Counted from the stretch's first letter, positions 41,951 through 51,203 are shown. The stretch is DNA of 64,000 nucleotides from Bacillus stratosphericus (GCF_020524495.1 NZ_JAIVLB010000005.1:42763-106762), one strand, 5' to 3'. Translations and numbers: made by a program. Notes: generated from the letters alone by a model not told the origin.

Positions 41951-42894
41951 TATTTCTTCGTTTTCACGCGAGGTAGAATTTTCGAAAGAGGAACAGCATG
42001 TTCAACCTTCCAAGTCGTTTCATCGTCCGGTTCATAATTTTCTAAGAAGTGAATGACCTCTTTTGTAATAGGTGTTGGTGTGGAAGCACCAGCGGTGACG
42101 GCAACGGTTTTTACGCCTTGCAGCCATCCTAGATTAAGCTCACTGAGGTCACCAATACGATAAGCCTGCGTTCCTGCAATCTCCATTGACACTTGTGCAA
42201 GACGGTTGGAGTTATTACTTTTCGGGTCGCCTACAACAATGGTTAGGTCGGCTTGGCAAGCTTGCTGTGAAACAGCTTCCTGACGCACCTGTGTTGCAAG
42301 ACAAATTTCTTGATGGTACTCGACGTGAGGATATTTCTCCTTAATGAGCTCCATCAAGTCATGGACATCCCACTGAGACATTGTCGTCTGATTGGTGATG
42401 AGCAGTTTATCTGACGCTAAATCGAGCGCTTCAATGTCGGCTTCTGTCTCAACAAGATGCACTTTGTCAGGTGCAACTCCGACAGCTCCTTCTGGCTCAG
42501 GGTGACCCTTTTTCCCGATATAAATAATATCATAACCATCCGCTGTTTTTTCTGAAATGAGTTCATGTGTTTTCGTCACATCTGGACAGGTGGCATCAAT
42601 AGCTACTAGCCCTTTTTCTTTTGCGATTTGGCGAACCTCAGGAGAAACTCCGTGAGCGGTGAAAATCACCGTTCCGCTTTTAACCTGTTTTAAAATGTCC
42701 AAGCGGTTTGGTCCATCTAGTGTGTAGATCCCATCTTCTTCAAAGGCATCTGTCACATGTTTGTTGTGCACAATCATACCTAATATATAAATTGGGCGTG
42801 GCAAGTTTTTATCAAGTGCGGCATTTTTAGCAATGACCATAGCATCCACAACGCCATAGCAATAGCCACGCGGTGATATTTTAATCACATTCAT
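41950..42894 (-). CDS. ispH: 4-hydroxy-3-methylbut-2-enyl diphosphate reductase IspH
   Basis: Last enzyme of the MEP isoprenoid pathway, an iron-sulfur reductase giving IPP and DMAPP. The 314 residues hold the three cluster cysteines C12 (GYCYG), C103 ([10 protein letters not shown]) and C198 (EICLATQ), plus HGVSPEVR and the SNNSNRL substrate motif. AGGAGG with a nine-base spacing precedes the ATG. The MEP-pathway gene ispG is about 8 kb away on the same strand. Confidence 0.97.
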   Translation of the reverse strand: MNVIKISPRGYCYGVVDAMVIAKNAALDKNLPRPIYILGMIVHNKHVTDAFEEDGIYTLDGPNRLDILKQVKSGTVIFTAHGVSPEVRQIAKEKGLVAIDATCPDVTKTHELISEKTADGYDIIYIGKKGHPEPEGAVGVAPDKVHLVETEADIEALDLASDKLLITNQTTMSQWDVHDLMELIKEKYPHVEYHQEICLATQVRQEAVSQQACQADLTIVVGDPKSNNSNRLAQVSMEIAGTQAYRIGDLSELNLGWLQGVKTVAVTAGASTPTPITKEVIHFLENYEPDDETTWKVEHAVPLSKILPRVKTKK

Positions 42895-42939
42895 TTATTC
42901 GTCCTCCTGTAGGGAAGTGCTGCAAAAGAGAAAAACAAT

Positions 42940-42968
42940 ATAAAAAGCCGTAGGAAACGGCTTTTTAT
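42940..42968 (-). terminator. intrinsic terminator downstream of yqfQ
   Basis: AAAAAGCCGT/ACGGCTTTTT stem (42942-42951 and 42957-42966) with T-run on both strands. On the minus strand it would end yqfQ transcription before the ispH leader. Confidence 0.82.
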
Positions 42969-43053
42969 CATTCTCTTCCTTCCATTATAGCCAAAGTAAG
43001 CGCATATATCAAAGATTGTTATACGCGGTGAACACTTTGCCCTTCAAAGATCA

Positions 43054-43770
43054 CTAGACATATAGTTTTGGAACAGAGCTGCCAGATCTTTTTTGGGGTT
43101 TTGCTTCAGTAGAGGAAGGAGCATGCGATGAGGTTGCACCTGTTTTTTTGACAAGAATGTCCTCTGGTTTTGCATGTTCATTTATTTCATCATCTGGTGC
43201 TGTTTCTTCCTGTGGGACCTCTGTTTTCTCACCGATCTCTTTTGGTTCTGCGTCAGCATCATTCACATTCGTTTCATCATCATCCGCACTGCCAAGCTGG
43301 CTGTACAGCTTAATCATCCCAGGTAGATTTCTCACTAAAGGGCCGTATTGCTGAATCATTGGCGTGAATTGCTGCGCCATACCGAGCACTTTTTGAACAT
43401 TTCCTAACATGCTTGAGAGGGTTGCAGGATTTGTGAAGCTCTGGATTCCTTGTAATCCCGCACCACCTCCAGAGATCCCTGCTCCTCCAGCTCCAGGAAG
43501 AAATTTAGTGAGCATTCCCTTGATTCCGGCTCCGCCGCCTAGTGCACGGCTCTCGCCAACTGGAACCCCCCCCATCTCGCGCAAACCGCCGCCCTGTACA
43601 GACGGGGAGCGAGGCATCATTTGTTGAAATGGATTCCCTTGCCCTTGAAAAGGCTGTTCGATAGGAGCCTGCTGTCTCCTTTGAAAAATGCTGGGCTGTC
43701 CGCCATTTCCAAGGTGCCGTCGTGAGGGACGATGCGGCTGAAAATCGCCCATAGGCCTTTGCCCTAACAT
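43054..43770 (-). CDS. yqfQ: YqfQ/VrrA-type Gly/Pro-rich spore protein
   Basis: 238-residue low-complexity protein in three parts. The first (about 1-70) is rich in Arg, Pro, Gln and His. A glycine-rich stretch (about 60-105, GGGLREMGG, GGGAGIKGML, GGAGISGGGAG) leads into an amphipathic segment with TNPATLSSMLGNVQKVLGM. An acidic Thr/Glu tail follows. It has the position and layout of B. subtilis YqfQ, relative of B. anthracis VrrA, described as spore-associated. GGGAGG precedes the ATG. No catalytic motif. Length varies between relatives because of the repeats. Confidence 0.83.
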   Translation of the reverse strand: MLGQRPMGDFQPHRPSRRHLGNGGQPSIFQRRQQAPIEQPFQGQGNPFQQMMPRSPSVQGGGLREMGGVPVGESRALGGGAGIKGMLTKFLPGAGGAGISGGGAGLQGIQSFTNPATLSSMLGNVQKVLGMAQQFTPMIQQYGPLVRNLPGMIKLYSQLGSADDDETNVNDADAEPKEIGEKTEVPQEETAPDDEINEHAKPEDILVKKTGATSSHAPSSTEAKPQKRSGSSVPKLYV

Positions 43771-43925
43771 ACTTGTACCTCCCTTACTGCATTCTCTTTC
43801 TCTTCATAGGTTATGCAAGTAAGCGTCAATTGGTTTCCTGTAAGAAAAGGGGACATGGTTTTTTCGCTGAAAATCAGCTATAATGAGGAGATGAGCAAAA
43901 AGGCATTGCCTTAAGGAGTGAAAAC

Positions 43926-45260
43926 ATGAAAGAAACGAAATTTACGACATATGAATTAAAGCCTTTTATTATAGATGCTATTCATGAACTAGGTTTTTAT
44001 GAGCCAACTGATATTCAAAAAAGAATCATCCCTGCGGTTTTAAAAAGAGAAAGCGTGATTGGTCAGTCACAAACAGGAACAGGAAAAACCCACGCATATT
44101 TATTGCCGCTTATTCATTCGATTGATCCAAGCAAAGAGCAAGTACAAGTGGTGATTACTGCACCAACACGAGAATTAGCCAATCAAATTTTCAAGGAAGC
44201 CCAAACGATCCTAAAAACCACATCTCCAGAAGAAGAAATCCTGGCAAAGCTTTACATTGGCGGAACGGACAAGCAGAAATCCATTCAAAAGCTAAAGAAC
44301 CAGCCGCATTTGGTTGTCGGCACACCTGGGCGTATTGCTGACCTCATTCATGAGCAAGCACTGAATGTATATAAAGCGACTTCCCTTGTCATTGATGAAG
44401 CGGATTTAATGCTAGATATGGGATTTCTAGAAGATGTGGACCGTATTGGTGCACAAATGCCAGAGCAGTTGCAAATGCTAGTGTTCTCAGCAACTATTCC
44501 GGAAAAGCTAAAGCCCTTCCTCAAAAAATATATGGACAATCCAAAGTACGCCCATGTTGAACCGAGACGTATTACGGCCGAAAATATTCAGCATATTTTA
44601 GTCCCATCTAAACAGCGTGACAAATTAAAATTACTGCAAGAAATGGTGACAAATGTACAGCCTTATTTAGGAATCATTTTTGCCAATACAAAAACCACCG
44701 TTGATGAAATTGCCTCATTCCTACAGGAAAAAGGAATGAGAATTGGTGTGCTTCATGGTGGATTAACACCACGCGAACGTAAAAAAGTGATGAAACAAAT
44801 TGAAAATTTAGAGTTTACCTATATTGTGGCTTCTGATCTTGCAGCCCGCGGGATTGATATTAAGGGCGTTAGCCACGTGATCAACTATGAACTTCCATCT
44901 GATCTTGATTTCTATATTCACCGTGTAGGACGAACGGCTCGAGCGGGTTCTTCTGGAATTGCGATGACTATTTACGACTTGGCAGATGAGAATGCACTTG
45001 TTCAGATCGAGAAAATGGGCGTTGTGTTTGAAAACAAAACAATCGTTCATGGAGAATGGCGAGATGCGGAGGACCGGTTGAAGCGTCAAAGACGTAAAAA
45101 AGCACCAAATGAAATTGAAGAAAAAGCAAAGCGTCTTGTTAGAAAACCAAAAGCCGTCAAACCTGGATATAAAAAGAAAATGTCACGTGAGGTGGATAAA
45201 ATCAAAAGACAGGAACGAAGAAAGTCAAAGCGAATGGAAAGTAGGGGGAAACATTGTTGA
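43926..45260 (+). CDS. cshB: DEAD-box RNA helicase CshB
   Basis: ATP-dependent RNA helicase, 444 residues, involved in mRNA turnover and cold adaptation. Motifs: Q motif near [10 protein letters not shown], Walker [11 protein letters not shown] (46-55), [20 protein letters not shown] (VFSATIPEK) and HRVGRTAR. The last 70 residues are strongly basic (KRQRRKKAP ... [16 protein letters not shown]), probably RNA-binding. AAGGAGTG precedes the ATG. A TATAAT at 43879-43884 may be its -10. The 3' end overlaps nfo by seven bases. Confidence 0.96.
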   Translation: MKETKFTTYELKPFIIDAIHELGFYEPTDIQKRIIPAVLKRESVIGQSQTGTGKTHAYLLPLIHSIDPSKEQVQVVITAPTRELANQIFKEAQTILKTTSPEEEILAKLYIGGTDKQKSIQKLKNQPHLVVGTPGRIADLIHEQALNVYKATSLVIDEADLMLDMGFLEDVDRIGAQMPEQLQMLVFSATIPEKLKPFLKKYMDNPKYAHVEPRRITAENIQHILVPSKQRDKLKLLQEMVTNVQPYLGIIFANTKTTVDEIASFLQEKGMRIGVLHGGLTPRERKKVMKQIENLEFTYIVASDLAARGIDIKGVSHVINYELPSDLDFYIHRVGRTARAGSSGIAMTIYDLADENALVQIEKMGVVFENKTIVHGEWRDAEDRLKRQRRKKAPNEIEEKAKRLVRKPKAVKPGYKKKMSREVDKIKRQERRKSKRMESRGKHC

Positions 45261-46147
45261 AGATTGGATCACATGTATCCATGAGCGGAAAGCATATGCT
45301 TTATGCAGCGAGCCAAGAAGCAGCCTCTTATGGTTCGAATACTTTTATGATTTATACAGGTGCACCTCAAAATACGCGCCGTAAAAAAATTGAAGACCTT
45401 AATATTGAAGCTGGACATGCTCATATGAAAGAGCATGGTATGACAGATATCATCGTTCATGCTCCGTATATTATAAATATTGGGAACACAGTCAATCCGT
45501 CTACATTTGAGCTTGGTGTTGACTTTCTTCGCTCAGAAATAGAGCGTACTGAAGCAATTGGTGCAAAACAAATCGTTCTTCATCCAGGGGCGCATGTAGG
45601 AGCAGGGGCAGAAGCTGGTATTCAGAAAATTATCGAGGGTTTAAACGAGGTTATTGTAAAAGGGCAAGAGGTTCAAATTGCACTTGAAACAATGGCAGGC
45701 AAAGGTTCAGAGTGCGGAAGAAGCTTTGAAGAGCTTGCCCAAATTATCGACGGTGTGACACATAACGAAGCACTTTCTGTCTGCTTTGATACATGTCACA
45801 CGCACGATGCTGGTTATTCGATTGTGAGAGACTTTGATGGTGTATTAGAAGAATTTGATCGAATCGTCGGCATTGACCGAATCAAGGTTCTTCATATCAA
45901 TGATAGTAAAAACGTGCAAGGCGCAAGAAAAGACCGACATGAAAATATCGGTTTTGGCGAAATTGGCTTCAATGCGCTAAATGATATAGTGCATCATCCA
46001 CAGCTTCAAGATGTACCAAAAATTCTAGAAACGCCTTATGTAGGTGAAGATAAAAAGAACAAAAAACCACCTTACAAATTCGAAATTGCGATGCTGAAAG
46101 AAAAACAATTTGATGAAGACTTACTAGAAAAAATTACTGAACAGTAA
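45254..46147 (+). CDS. nfo: endonuclease IV (AP endonuclease)
   Basis: Zinc-dependent AP endonuclease in base-excision repair, important for spore DNA in Bacillus. The 297 residues include [45 protein letters not shown] and [20 protein letters not shown], which supply the three zinc sites. It starts with two TTG codons in a row (45254 and 45257); AGGGGG is upstream of the first. It overlaps cshB by seven bases. B. subtilis YqfS. Confidence 0.95.
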   Translation: MLKIGSHVSMSGKHMLYAASQEAASYGSNTFMIYTGAPQNTRRKKIEDLNIEAGHAHMKEHGMTDIIVHAPYIINIGNTVNPSTFELGVDFLRSEIERTEAIGAKQIVLHPGAHVGAGAEAGIQKIIEGLNEVIVKGQEVQIALETMAGKGSECGRSFEELAQIIDGVTHNEALSVCFDTCHTHDAGYSIVRDFDGVLEEFDRIVGIDRIKVLHINDSKNVQGARKDRHENIGFGEIGFNALNDIVHHPQLQDVPKILETPYVGEDKKNKKPPYKFEIAMLKEKQFDEDLLEKITEQ

Positions 46148-46168
46148 AAAACACATGTAACATGATGA

Positions 46169-46195
46169 GGTGCCGCTAAATGCGGCCCTTTTTTG
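46169..46195 (+). terminator. intrinsic terminator after nfo
   Basis: GCCGC/GCGGC stem (46172-46176 with 46182-46186) and a T-run interrupted by CC. It overlaps the 3' side of the convergent yqfT. Confidence 0.75.
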
Positions 46196-46196
46196 C

Positions 46197-46451
46197 CTAA
46201 CTTGTAAATTGATTAAACAGATCGTTGACGGTCTGTGCTATCTGTTTAGAAGTAATCGCTTCCACTTGCTTAAGAAGTCGATTGCGCTCTGCATCATTAA
46301 AAATATTCACGTTTTTTCCGTTCATCAGTTTAGCGACCTCTACAGCCTGATTTGGAGTTAAGCTGACCCCATACTGTTTTGCATACCTTAATAGATCATT
46401 GGCTGTCATCTGATTGAGCCGTTGTAGCACAATTTTTTGAATTAAAATCAA
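46197..46451 (-). CDS. yqfT: YqfT, DUF2624 family protein
   Basis: Small helical protein of 84 residues, ILIQKIVLQRLNQMTANDLL and so on, with LTPNQAVEVAKLMNGKNVNIF in the middle. It has no membrane segment. The start is set at TTG 46451 because GGGGAGG is seven bases upstream; the ATG two codons earlier (46457) overlaps that site. Corresponds by position and length to B. subtilis YqfT. Function unknown. Confidence 0.82.
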   Translation of the reverse strand: MILIQKIVLQRLNQMTANDLLRYAKQYGVSLTPNQAVEVAKLMNGKNVNIFNDAERNRLLKQVEAITSKQIAQTVNDLFNQFTS

Positions 46452-46591
46452 TGCCATTCCTCCCCTCTGTAATAATGTATGGGCGAAAACGGAAAATGTT
46501 CCAAAAACTTTATTTTACTCTGTGAAATGATAAAATAGAAAAGTGAATGAAATATTCATTGAAAATTTAACAAGTGTAGAAGGGAGAACGT

Positions 46592-47473
46592 ATGGCAAAT
46601 AGTAAACAGCATAGAAAGGAATCAGTGCCTCATTTTATTTTGAGAATTTTATTGATCCTAGTAGGCGCTGCTTGTGCAGCAGTCAGCATTGAATTATTTT
46701 TAGTGCCAAACAAGATTATTGACGGGGGCATCATCGGCATTTCGCTTATTTTGGATTATCTCTTTACTGATAACCCATTTATTAATTTTGCGACGATTGT
46801 TGTCATTTTAAATATTCCATTTATGATATCAGGATACAAACATATTGGGAAAACCTTCCTTATTTCTACTGTGATTGGGATTGTCAGCTTGGCCGTGATT
46901 GAGTCTTCACTTCATCATGTAGAAGCATTTACAGATCAGCCGATTTTAGCTACTGTATTTGGAGGATTATTACTTGGATTTGGTGTTGGGCTTGTCATAC
47001 GTAATGGGGGTTCAATGGACGGGACAGAAATTTTAGGAATTCTGCTTACAAAAAAAATCCCTTTTTCCGTTGGTGAGTTTGTCATGATCGTCAATGTGTT
47101 CATTTTTATTTGGGCTGGCTTTGTCTTTGGACCAGAACAAGCTATGTATTCTGTCATGACATATTATTTGGCAATGAAAACAATTGATGCTGTCATTCAA
47201 GGGCTCGATGAAACAAAAGCTGTTATTATCGTGTCGGATCATTATGATGAAATTTCAGATGCAATTCTTCACCGTCTTGGCAGGGGAACAACAAAGCTTA
47301 GAGGAAAAGGCGGCTATACAGATGAAGAAAAAGACGTCATCTACGCCGTTGTGACGAGACTTGAAATAACAAAGCTCAAAACCATTGTCTTTGAAATAGA
47401 CAGTAATGCCTTTATTACCATTATGAATACGCATGAAACTAGAGGTGGGAAATTTAAAACAGCCATTCATTAG
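46592..47473 (+). CDS. yqfU: YqfU, YitT/DUF161 family membrane protein
   Basis: Membrane protein of 293 residues with about five N-terminal helices (DUF161 domain, about 12-185). A cytoplasmic C-terminal DUF2179 domain follows ([20 protein letters not shown] to the end, with [22 protein letters not shown]). GAAGGGAGAAC precedes the ATG. Relatives include YitT and YpjC; transport role is suspected but not shown. A terminator follows at 47529, after a predicted promoter. Confidence 0.9.
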   Translation: MANSKQHRKESVPHFILRILLILVGAACAAVSIELFLVPNKIIDGGIIGISLILDYLFTDNPFINFATIVVILNIPFMISGYKHIGKTFLISTVIGIVSLAVIESSLHHVEAFTDQPILATVFGGLLLGFGVGLVIRNGGSMDGTEILGILLTKKIPFSVGEFVMIVNVFIFIWAGFVFGPEQAMYSVMTYYLAMKTIDAVIQGLDETKAVIIVSDHYDEISDAILHRLGRGTTKLRGKGGYTDEEKDVIYAVVTRLEITKLKTIVFEIDSNAFITIMNTHETRGGKFKTAIH

Positions 47474-47480
47474 CTTTTAT

Positions 47481-47509
47481 TTTACTTTTTTGTCTTTCTT
47501 TTATATAAT
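47481..47509 (+). promoter_or_regulatory. sigma-A promoter upstream of znuC
   Basis: TTTACT (47481-47486), 17-base spacer, perfect TATAAT (47504-47509). It fires toward a terminator hairpin only about 12 bases after the expected start, so its purpose is not obvious. Confidence 0.55.
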
Positions 47510-47528
47510 AGAATTTATGTATGGACGA

Positions 47529-47555
47529 GAAAATGGCTTTTGCCATTTTCTTTTT
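47529..47555 (+). terminator. intrinsic terminator after yqfU / in the znuC leader
   Basis: Perfect GAAAATGGC/GCCATTTTC stem (47529-47537 and 47542-47550) with a TTTT loop and a T-run. It ends yqfU transcripts and also lies between the predicted promoter and znuC. Confidence 0.88.
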
Positions 47556-47562
47556 GTTGTAT

Positions 47563-47583
47563 AAATCGTAATCATTCTTTTTA
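47563..47583 (+). promoter_or_regulatory. probable Zur box
   Basis: AAATCGTAATCATTC resembles the Bacillus Zur operator (TCGTAATNATTACGA): the left half-site is intact and the right half is partial. It lies 26 bases before znuC, overlapping a possible TATAAG -10 at 47582-47587. Zur with zinc would repress the operon that encodes it. Confidence 0.58.
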
Positions 47584-47608
47584 TAAGGGATTAAAGGTGG
47601 AAAGATTC

Positions 47609-48385
47609 ATGGCAAAGCCAATTATTGAAATGAAGGATGTTTCCTACTCGTATGGGCAGCGAAATGTCATTGATCACGTTCATTTAACAGTAGAGGAAGG
47701 AAATTTTCTTGCACTTGTTGGACCGAATGGATCAGGTAAAACAACCCTATTAAAATGTTTGCTTGGGCTAATTAAACCCCAACAGGGTGAATTAAAGATA
47801 TTTGGCACCCCTGTTTCAAAATTCAGAGACTGGGATCAAGTTGGGTTTGTTTCACAAAAAGCAAACAGCTTTAATACAGGTTTTCCTGCTTCAGTGTACG
47901 AGGTGGTCGCAAGTGGATTGACGGCGAGAATTGGTTTATTCAAGCGAATGAGTAAGCAGGATAAATGGCAGGTTGAAGAGGCCGTTCGTTCAGTTGGTAT
48001 ACAAGATCTAAAGCACCAAAACATTGGTGAGCTCTCTGGTGGCCAGCAGCAACGTGCATTTATCGCCCGTGCGCTCGTCAGCCAACCAAAGCTGCTCATT
48101 TTAGATGAGCCGACTGTTGGGGTTGACCAAAAAACAGTAGAAGGATTTTATCAGCTGTTAGAAACATTAAATAAAGAAAAAGGAATGTCTTTAATTCTCG
48201 TCACGCATGACGTTGGAACCGTTTCTGATAAAGTAACCCATGTGGCTTGTTTAAATCAGCAATTGCATTTTCATGGAGACGCAAAAACGTTTGATTCAAT
48301 GGATGATCAAGCGTTATCGCAATTTTATGGACATGACATTCAAGTGATTCATCACGACCATCATCATCATGGGGGACACGAATAA
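47609..48385 (+). CDS. znuC: zinc ABC transporter ATP-binding protein with His-rich tail
   Basis: ATPase of a high-affinity Zn(II) importer. ATG 47609 gives 258 residues, with AAAGGTGG upstream. ABC motifs: Walker A GPNGSGKT (38-45), signature LSGGQQQR (142-149), Walker B LLILDEPT (D166, E167) and switch His in LVTHD. The last dozen residues are unusual: HHDHHHHGGHE, a metal-binding-like tail on the cytoplasmic subunit. It overlaps znuB by one base. No substrate-binding protein gene (znuA) is nearby, so that must be elsewhere. Confidence 0.93.
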   Translation: MAKPIIEMKDVSYSYGQRNVIDHVHLTVEEGNFLALVGPNGSGKTTLLKCLLGLIKPQQGELKIFGTPVSKFRDWDQVGFVSQKANSFNTGFPASVYEVVASGLTARIGLFKRMSKQDKWQVEEAVRSVGIQDLKHQNIGELSGGQQQRAFIARALVSQPKLLILDEPTVGVDQKTVEGFYQLLETLNKEKGMSLILVTHDVGTVSDKVTHVACLNQQLHFHGDAKTFDSMDDQALSQFYGHDIQVIHHDHHHHGGHE

Positions 48386-49245
48386 TGCTATTTCCATTTT
48401 TTCATTATGAATTCTTACAAAATGCGTTTATCGCAGGAATGCTGATCGGTTTTATTGCGCCCTTACTTGGTGTATTTATTGTCGTGAGAAGGCTTTCACT
48501 TATTGCAGATGCTCTTAGTCACGTGTCACTTGCAGGGATTGCAGCGAGCCTGTTCTTAGATAAGAAATTTGGACTTCTGACAGGGGTTAGCCCGCTGTAC
48601 ATGGGGATGGCGTTTTCTGTAGCAGGTTCATTGTTTATTGAACGTCTTCGCTCGGTGTATAAACATTATCAAGAACTAGCCATTCCTATTATTTTATCCG
48701 GCGGTATTGGAATTTCCGTCATTTTCATTTCACTTGCAAATGGCTTTAATACAGATTTGTTTAGTTATTTGTTCGGAAGTGTCAGTGCGGTTTCAAGACT
48801 GGATCTTTGGATTATTGTTGGGATTTCACTCGTTGTTGTTTTAGTTGTCGTGCTTTTATATAAAGAATTGTTCTTGCTTTCATTTGATGAAGAGCATGCA
48901 AAAGCTTCAGGTATTTCAGCGAAATGGATTCATTTTATCTTTATCTTGGTCGTCGCGCTCGTCATTGCAGCATCTATGCGTATCGTGGGCACACTGCTTG
49001 TATCCGCTCTAATGACGCTCCCTGTTGCGGCGAGTATTCGAATTGCTAAAGGATTTAAACAGGCGATTTTCCTTTCTATATTGTTTGGTGAATTGTCTGT
49101 TATGGTCGGATTGATCTTAAGCTATTATTTAGATCTAGCGCCGGGTGGCACCATTGTGATGCTGTCCATTTTGATTTTAATCGGGTGTATTAGTATTGGA
49201 AAAGTTAGAAGGGGGAATCATCATGAACGTACAAGAAGCACTTGA
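48385..49245 (+). CDS. znuB: zinc ABC transporter permease
   Basis: ABC-3 family permease of 286 residues with about eight membrane helices ([20 protein letters not shown] at the start). Typical family segments include [19 protein letters not shown] (the EAA-like coupling region) and [17 protein letters not shown]. The ATG shares a base with the znuC stop (TAATG). Its 3' end overlaps zur by 23 bases, tying the transporter to its regulator. Confidence 0.93.
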   Translation: MLFPFFHYEFLQNAFIAGMLIGFIAPLLGVFIVVRRLSLIADALSHVSLAGIAASLFLDKKFGLLTGVSPLYMGMAFSVAGSLFIERLRSVYKHYQELAIPIILSGGIGISVIFISLANGFNTDLFSYLFGSVSAVSRLDLWIIVGISLVVVLVVVLLYKELFLLSFDEEHAKASGISAKWIHFIFILVVALVIAASMRIVGTLLVSALMTLPVAASIRIAKGFKQAIFLSILFGELSVMVGLILSYYLDLAPGGTIVMLSILILIGCISIGKVRRGNHHERTRST

Positions 49246-49642
49246 TTTATTAAAGGAAAAAGGCTACAAATATACAAGCAAGCGTGAAGATATGCTTCAA
49301 TTGTTTGCTGATTCTGACAAATACTTGACTGCTAAAAATGTGTTAACAGCATTAAGTGAAGACTACCCGGGTCTTAGCTTCGATACCATTTATCGAAACC
49401 TGTCCTTATATGTAGAGCTTGGGATATTAGAGACAACGGAATTGTCAGGTGAGAAGCTATTTCGTTTTAAATGTTCATTTTCCCATCACCATCACCACTT
49501 TATTTGTCTTGTGTGCGGTAAAACAAAGGAAATCGATGCCTGTCCAATGGACCAGTTAGAAGTGGATTTAGAGGATTGCCACATTATCGGACATAAGTTT
49601 GAAATATATGGGACGTGTCCTTCTTGTGAAGTTTATTTGTGA
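49223..49642 (+). CDS. zur: zinc uptake regulator Zur (Fur family)
   Basis: Zinc-sensing repressor of uptake genes, 139 residues from ATG 49223 with AGAAGGGGG upstream. An N-terminal winged helix ([29 protein letters not shown]) is followed by the dimerisation domain with [14 protein letters not shown] and a C-terminal CPSC. The two CxxC pairs bind the structural zinc. It is nearly identical in layout to B. subtilis Zur (YqfV). Translation is probably coupled to znuB. Confidence 0.96.
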   Translation: MNVQEALDLLKEKGYKYTSKREDMLQLFADSDKYLTAKNVLTALSEDYPGLSFDTIYRNLSLYVELGILETTELSGEKLFRFKCSFSHHHHHFICLVCGKTKEIDACPMDQLEVDLEDCHIIGHKFEIYGTCPSCEVYL

Positions 49643-49670
49643 AGACCAGCCGACGAGCTGGTTTTTTATT
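49643..49670 (+). terminator. intrinsic terminator after zur
   Basis: ACCAGC/GCTGGT stem (49645-49650 and 49657-49662) and a T-run, starting at the zur stop codon. Confidence 0.85.
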
Positions 49671-49714
49671 TTGTCTTTTGAAAACGTTTTACAAAAGACA
49701 TCCGTTTCATTAGA

Positions 49715-50054
49715 ATGAGATCATCAGGTATGACGCTAAACAATTTTGAGTCTTTTTTTGAACAGGCTGCGCATGATCTGTCCATTCAGAAAATGCTGGA
49801 TCAGTGACAAACAAATAGCCATCGGAATTTACGTAGTGACTGTCCTCAATTCAGAGAAATTTCTCATTGGTGAGGCGTGAGTGGAAGCCAGATTTGATAC
49901 CAAACATTGATAAGCATGAACATACATTGCATGGAAGGACATTGAGGTGAAACTGGAGCCGAGCTACTACCTGAATCAGGCAGGTATAAAGGGGACGCTG
50001 CATTTCTTAATGAAAGAAGAATTCCTTGATACATCAAAAAAGCAGATACATTAA
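49715..50054 (+). pseudogene. possible decayed coding sequence between zur and yqfW
   Basis: About 410 bases separate the zur terminator from yqfW. On the plus strand protein-like pieces appear in shifting frames: MTLNNFESFFEQAAHDLSI up to a stop at 49805, then IAIGIYVVTVLNSEKFLIG (49812-49880) in another frame, then YYLNQAGIKGTLHFLMKEE near 49970-50030. No continuous frame or ribosome binding site remains. I do not recognise a family. It may be a gene remnant or chance; B. subtilis has nothing comparable here as I remember it. Confidence 0.3.
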
Positions 50055-50072
50055 GGTGTCTGCTTTTTCTCA
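50035..50072. terminator. terminator downstream of yqfW
   Basis: AGCAGATAC/GTGTCTGCT stem (50041-50049 and 50056-50064) flanked by A-run and T-run, so active in both directions; on the minus strand it ends yqfW. Confidence 0.82.
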
Positions 50073-50080
50073 TCAATGAA

Positions 50081-50659
50081 TTAATGGGCAGTTTGTAGTC
50101 GCTGTTCATATTGTTTAATCCATTGAGCCGCTTCTTTCCAGTTGTTAACACGGATGATCCTGTCATCAATTGGCATTTGATTATAAGGTGAGTTAAAAAG
50201 AATGACCGGGATGTCAGCTTCTTTTGCAATCATTGTGGCATTGCCATGATGATCCTCGAAAAACACATCAATATTGTGTTTTTGGACAGCTTCCAACTTA
50301 TGATGACCGCCAACAAGCTCAATATTATTATAGTGCACCTGATGTTCTTGAAACCACGTGTAGGTGACATCAGCGTGACACTGTCTTCTTGCTGTGATAT
50401 AAATCAGTTTGTGGTGCTTTTTCATTTGATCAAGGATCTCTTTTGCACCGTCTGCAGGCTTTGCCTGTTTATAAATAAGAGGCTCATGCTGATCCATCCA
50501 GCCCCAAAATTCTTCATTTGAAATCCTTAAAAGCTTTGTCAAATCATATTCCGTCATATCATCTAGTGTGATGGCACATTGAAACGACTCATTTAAGTAG
50601 GGAACAAAGGTGTCTTGTGCCGTCACTGTGCCATCAATATCAATTCCTAAACGTAACAT
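50081..50659 (-). CDS. yqfW: YqfW, 5'(3')-deoxyribonucleotidase-type HAD phosphatase
   Basis: Putative nucleotidase of the HAD superfamily (NT5C type), 192 residues from ATG 50659. Motif I is LGIDIDGTVT (D7 nucleophile, D9 acid/base), motif II is LIYITARR, and VFFEDHHGNATMI carries the metal-binding acidic residue. GGAG lies seven bases upstream; the in-frame ATG five codons earlier overlaps it. Substrate unproven. A near-perfect ATAC...GTAT palindrome (50679-50694) lies just upstream. Confidence 0.9.
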   Translation of the reverse strand: MLRLGIDIDGTVTAQDTFVPYLNESFQCAITLDDMTEYDLTKLLRISNEEFWGWMDQHEPLIYKQAKPADGAKEILDQMKKHHKLIYITARRQCHADVTYTWFQEHQVHYNNIELVGGHHKLEAVQKHNIDVFFEDHHGNATMIAKEADIPVILFNSPYNQMPIDDRIIRVNNWKEAAQWIKQYEQRLQTAH

Positions 50660-50751
50660 GCCCACACTCCTCATATTTATACTCTTAAGTGTATCATAAT
50701 CATTTCACAATTCCAGCAAGTTTTAGCAAACATGAAATAGACATTTTTGCT

Positions 50752-50758
50752 CATACTA
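50752..50758 (+). promoter_or_regulatory. possible forespore sigma-G -10 element upstream of yqfX
   Basis: CATACTA, the core of the sigma-G -10, stands 40 bases before yqfX. No good -35 is seen at the right distance. Weak on its own. Confidence 0.3.
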
Positions 50759-50797
50759 AAAAAGCTCCTTTCTATTAACCAAAAGGGGGAATTGCTC

Positions 50798-51160
50798 ATG
50801 GAAAGAGACGAGGATTTCAAACGAAAAGATCGTGAAATCGACACAGATTTTAGTCATGATGATGGCTATTTAGAGGAAACAGCTGCTGAAATCGCAGAGC
50901 CATATCAAGCATCAAGAGATCAAGAAGACAGATTAGAACGTGACCATGTAGGTGACGATTTAGGCAGTAAAGGGATAGGCTATACAGCACTCGCAATTGC
51001 GATTATCTCATTATTTGTCTTGCCTGTGCTATTAGGGATAGCGGCAATCGTCGTTGGTTATATTGCAAGAAGAAAAGGAGCACATACGCTTGGTGCGTGG
51101 TCAATTGGAATCGGAATCGTTTCCGTCATCCTTGGAATTTTTATCACCCCGTTCTTTTAA
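50798..51160 (+). CDS. yqfX: YqfX, DUF4190-like membrane protein
   Basis: 120-residue protein: a polar, acidic N-terminal half (MERDEDFKRKDREIDTDF ...) and two membrane helices at about 68-90 and 97-118 (GYTALAIAIISLFVLPVLLG; AWSIGIGIVSVILGIFI). The ATG at 50798 has AAAGGGGG ten bases upstream; the in-frame ATG at 50747 precedes the site. Position matches B. subtilis yqfX. Function unknown; sporulation expression has been suggested for it in B. subtilis as I remember. Confidence 0.85.
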   Translation: MERDEDFKRKDREIDTDFSHDDGYLEETAAEIAEPYQASRDQEDRLERDHVGDDLGSKGIGYTALAIAIISLFVLPVLLGIAAIVVGYIARRKGAHTLGAWSIGIGIVSVILGIFITPFF

Positions 51161-51167
51161 CAAGAAC

Positions 51168-51203
51168 AGAAAAACGCCTGACAGTGACGTCAGGCGTTTT
51201 TGC
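51168..51203. terminator. bidirectional terminator between yqfX and ispG
   Basis: AAAAACGCCTGAC/GTCAGGCGTTTTT perfect stem (51170-51182 and 51189-51201) serving both convergent genes. Confidence 0.92.

Noticed and set aside
43480..43640. Repeated glycine codons in yqfQ considered as a CRISPR or variable repeat
   Set aside because: Irregular spacing, in frame with a Gly-rich protein; no direct repeats with spacers. Length variation between strains is still possible.
49864..50229. 121-codon minus-strand frame across the 3' end of yqfW
   Set aside because: Different frame from the clear HAD phosphatase YqfW and crosses its terminator; not protein-like.
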